In this document: piece after piece, positions 6,832 to 7,672 of the stretch
How positions within the stretch are numbered: the stretch's first letter is position 1
Layout: the number at the start of each line of letters is the position of its first letter
Position numbers and translations under genes: made by a program
Origin: Planctomycetota bacterium
GTDB taxonomy: Bacteria > Planctomycetota > MHYJ01 > JACPRB01
Reading direction: 5' to 3'
DNA: 7,672 nucleotides
Assembly: GCA_023261405.1 (NCBI GenBank)
Contig: JAHFOZ010000133.1
Span: 1 to 7,672 of the forward strand
Notes under the pieces: generated by a model
Database searches by the model: none
What the model was told of the DNA's origin: nothing
The model's input: the letters and a program-made list of their open reading frames with translations, nothing else

Positions 6832-7672
6832 GCGTCCCGTTCGCCTTCACGCCCAGCGATCCCACCTTGCCGTAATCCAGCCCCGGCATCGCCTCCCGGA
6901 AGACCCCTTCCGCCGAGACCGCCTGTTTCCGCTCCCCCAGGGCCACGAGCGCCTCCTGGAGCCACTGCACTTCCGGCCGCGCCGCCACGGGCGGCTCCAC
7001 TGCTTTGCGGACTCTCTGCACCCGCCCGTCCACGTTCATGAACGTCCCGTCCTTCTCCGCCCAGGCCATACCGGGGATCACCACGTGCGCGGCCTGCGCG
7101 AGCGGCCCCTGCAGGAGGTCCGAGACGGCCAGGAATTTCGCGGTCTTCGCGGCGGCAAGGAGTTCCGCGGGGATCGCGAGATCGGGGATGCCGTTCATCA
7201 CCAGGAGCGCGTCGACGTCCCCGCTCTCGATGCCCTCGACGACCCACTTCACGCCCGACCTCACGGCCTCCGCCCCGAAGACCTTCTCGGCATACGCCCG
7301 GTTCGGCGTCTTGTCCGCCTCGATCACGAATCCGCCCGGGAACACCTGGCGCTCCCCCTGCGTCCCCGTGAGGAAGCCCACGCGCACCGCCTTGAGCGCC
7401 TCCATGAGCTTCCTGAAGAGATGCATCTCCTCGATCGTCTGGTACGTGGAGATCACACCCCCGAACTTGAGCCCCCGCCCGCTCTCCGCGATTTCGCAAC
7501 CCGTGCCGGTGCCCTCGAGGAGCCTCCGCGGGCTCCCCACGTACCTGTGGTTGAGCCGGCCCTCGTCGCACATCCAATGCTGGTTGACGTCCGCGTTCGG
7601 CCGCGGCTGCAGCCGCTTGATCTCGTTGTCGAGCACCGTGGCGTCGATGTTGCACCCACGGCTGCAGGAGGC
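6824..7672 (-). CDS. nuoG: NADH-quinone oxidoreductase subunit G (NuoG), 3' part, cut by right window edge
   Basis: C-terminal 282 residues of the large iron-sulfur subunit of the complex I peripheral arm; the N1b, N4 and N5 cluster region lies beyond the window. The first in-frame codons read ASCSRGCNIDAT, continuing past a GTG at 7636 that should not be taken as a start. Cys3, Cys7 and Cys35 (in HWMCDEGR), counted from the edge, fit ligands 2-4 of the C-x2-C-x3-C-x27-C motif binding N7 in E. coli NuoG; the first Cys would be the codon just outside. A molybdopterin-oxidoreductase-like fold follows, with MNGIPDLAIP and, near the end, AWAEKDGTFMNVDGRVQR, which resembles the conserved E-x-GTF-x-N-x-GR-x-Q of the family. 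It ends only about 250 residues after the last Cys, so the subunit is much shorter than E. coli NuoG (about 910). The stop overlaps the nuoH start by 8 bp. Confidence 0.95.
   Translation of the reverse strand, partial: ASCSRGCNIDATVLDNEIKRLQPRPNADVNQHWMCDEGRLNHRYVGSPRRLLEGTGTGCEIAESGRGLKFGGVISTYQTIEEMHLFRKLMEALKAVRVGFLTGTQGERQVFPGGFVIEADKTPNRAYAEKVFGAEAVRSGVKWVVEGIESGDVDALLVMNGIPDLAIPAELLAAAKTAKFLAVSDLLQGPLAQAAHVVIPGMAWAEKDGTFMNVDGRVQRVRKAVEPPVAARPEVQWLQEALVALGERKQAVSAEGVFREAMPGLDYGKVGSLGVKANGTHA

Noticed and set aside
5683..7041. Long plus-strand open frame of about 450 codons opposite nuoH and the end of nuoG
   Set aside because: It is a compositional shadow with a Pro/Arg low-complexity tail; no domain, and it spans two unrelated genes on the other strand.
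6723..7655. Minus-strand 310-codon frame overlapping nuoG and nuoH
   Set aside because: It is a second frame under clear NuoG and NuoH coding sequence, rich in Arg and Gly, with no motif.
1..7672. A previously undescribed system in this window
   Set aside because: Every base except 3 is accounted for by conserved nuo genes. I saw no inserted gene, direct repeat, integrase, transposase, CRISPR array, tRNA or rRNA.

Overview
The window is a GC-rich stretch of bacterial chromosome taken up entirely by the distal part of one operon, nuo, encoding the proton-pumping NADH:quinone oxidoreductase (respiratory complex I). All genes lie on the minus strand, so transcription runs from the right edge to the left edge. 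The order is nuoG (3' part), nuoH, nuoI, nuoJ, nuoK, nuoL, nuoM, nuoN (5' part). This is the standard bacterial order, and both outer genes are cut by the window edges.

Right part (about 5.2-7.67 kb): nuoG supplies a peripheral-arm subunit. Its visible part holds the last three Cys ligands of an N7-type [4Fe-4S] motif and a short molybdopterin-like domain. nuoH is the membrane subunit at the foot of the quinone chamber. nuoI is the two-cluster ferredoxin-like subunit (N6a/N6b) that delivers electrons to the quinone-reducing module. Middle (4.4-5.2 kb): nuoJ and nuoK are the small membrane subunits carrying the conserved glycine-rich and glutamate positions of the proton path. Left part (1-4.4 kb): nuoL, nuoM and nuoN are the three antiporter-like subunits. 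Each keeps the Glu-on-TM5 / Lys-on-TM7 / central-Lys pattern needed for proton pumping, and none looks degenerate.

The layout is extremely compact. Six of the seven junctions overlap (8 bp once, 4 bp five times as ATGA or GTGA), and the seventh has a 3-bp gap. There is essentially no intergenic DNA, and I see no RNA gene, promoter, terminator, mobile element or CRISPR array. Two genes (nuoI, nuoK) are best started at GTG, each behind a clear Shine-Dalgarno sequence.

The organism cannot be named from this window. High GC, GC-ended codons, the complete operon order, an N7-bearing NuoG with a short C-terminal part and a NuoL with a long charged segment suggest an aerobic or facultatively respiring Gram-negative-type bacterium, perhaps of a myxobacterial, planctomycete-like or uncultured soil/sediment lineage. 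That is a guess. I found no undescribed system. The points worth a second look are details: the short NuoG, a hairpin near the start of nuoH, a Cys in the conserved AYSS motif of NuoN, and the NuoL loop.
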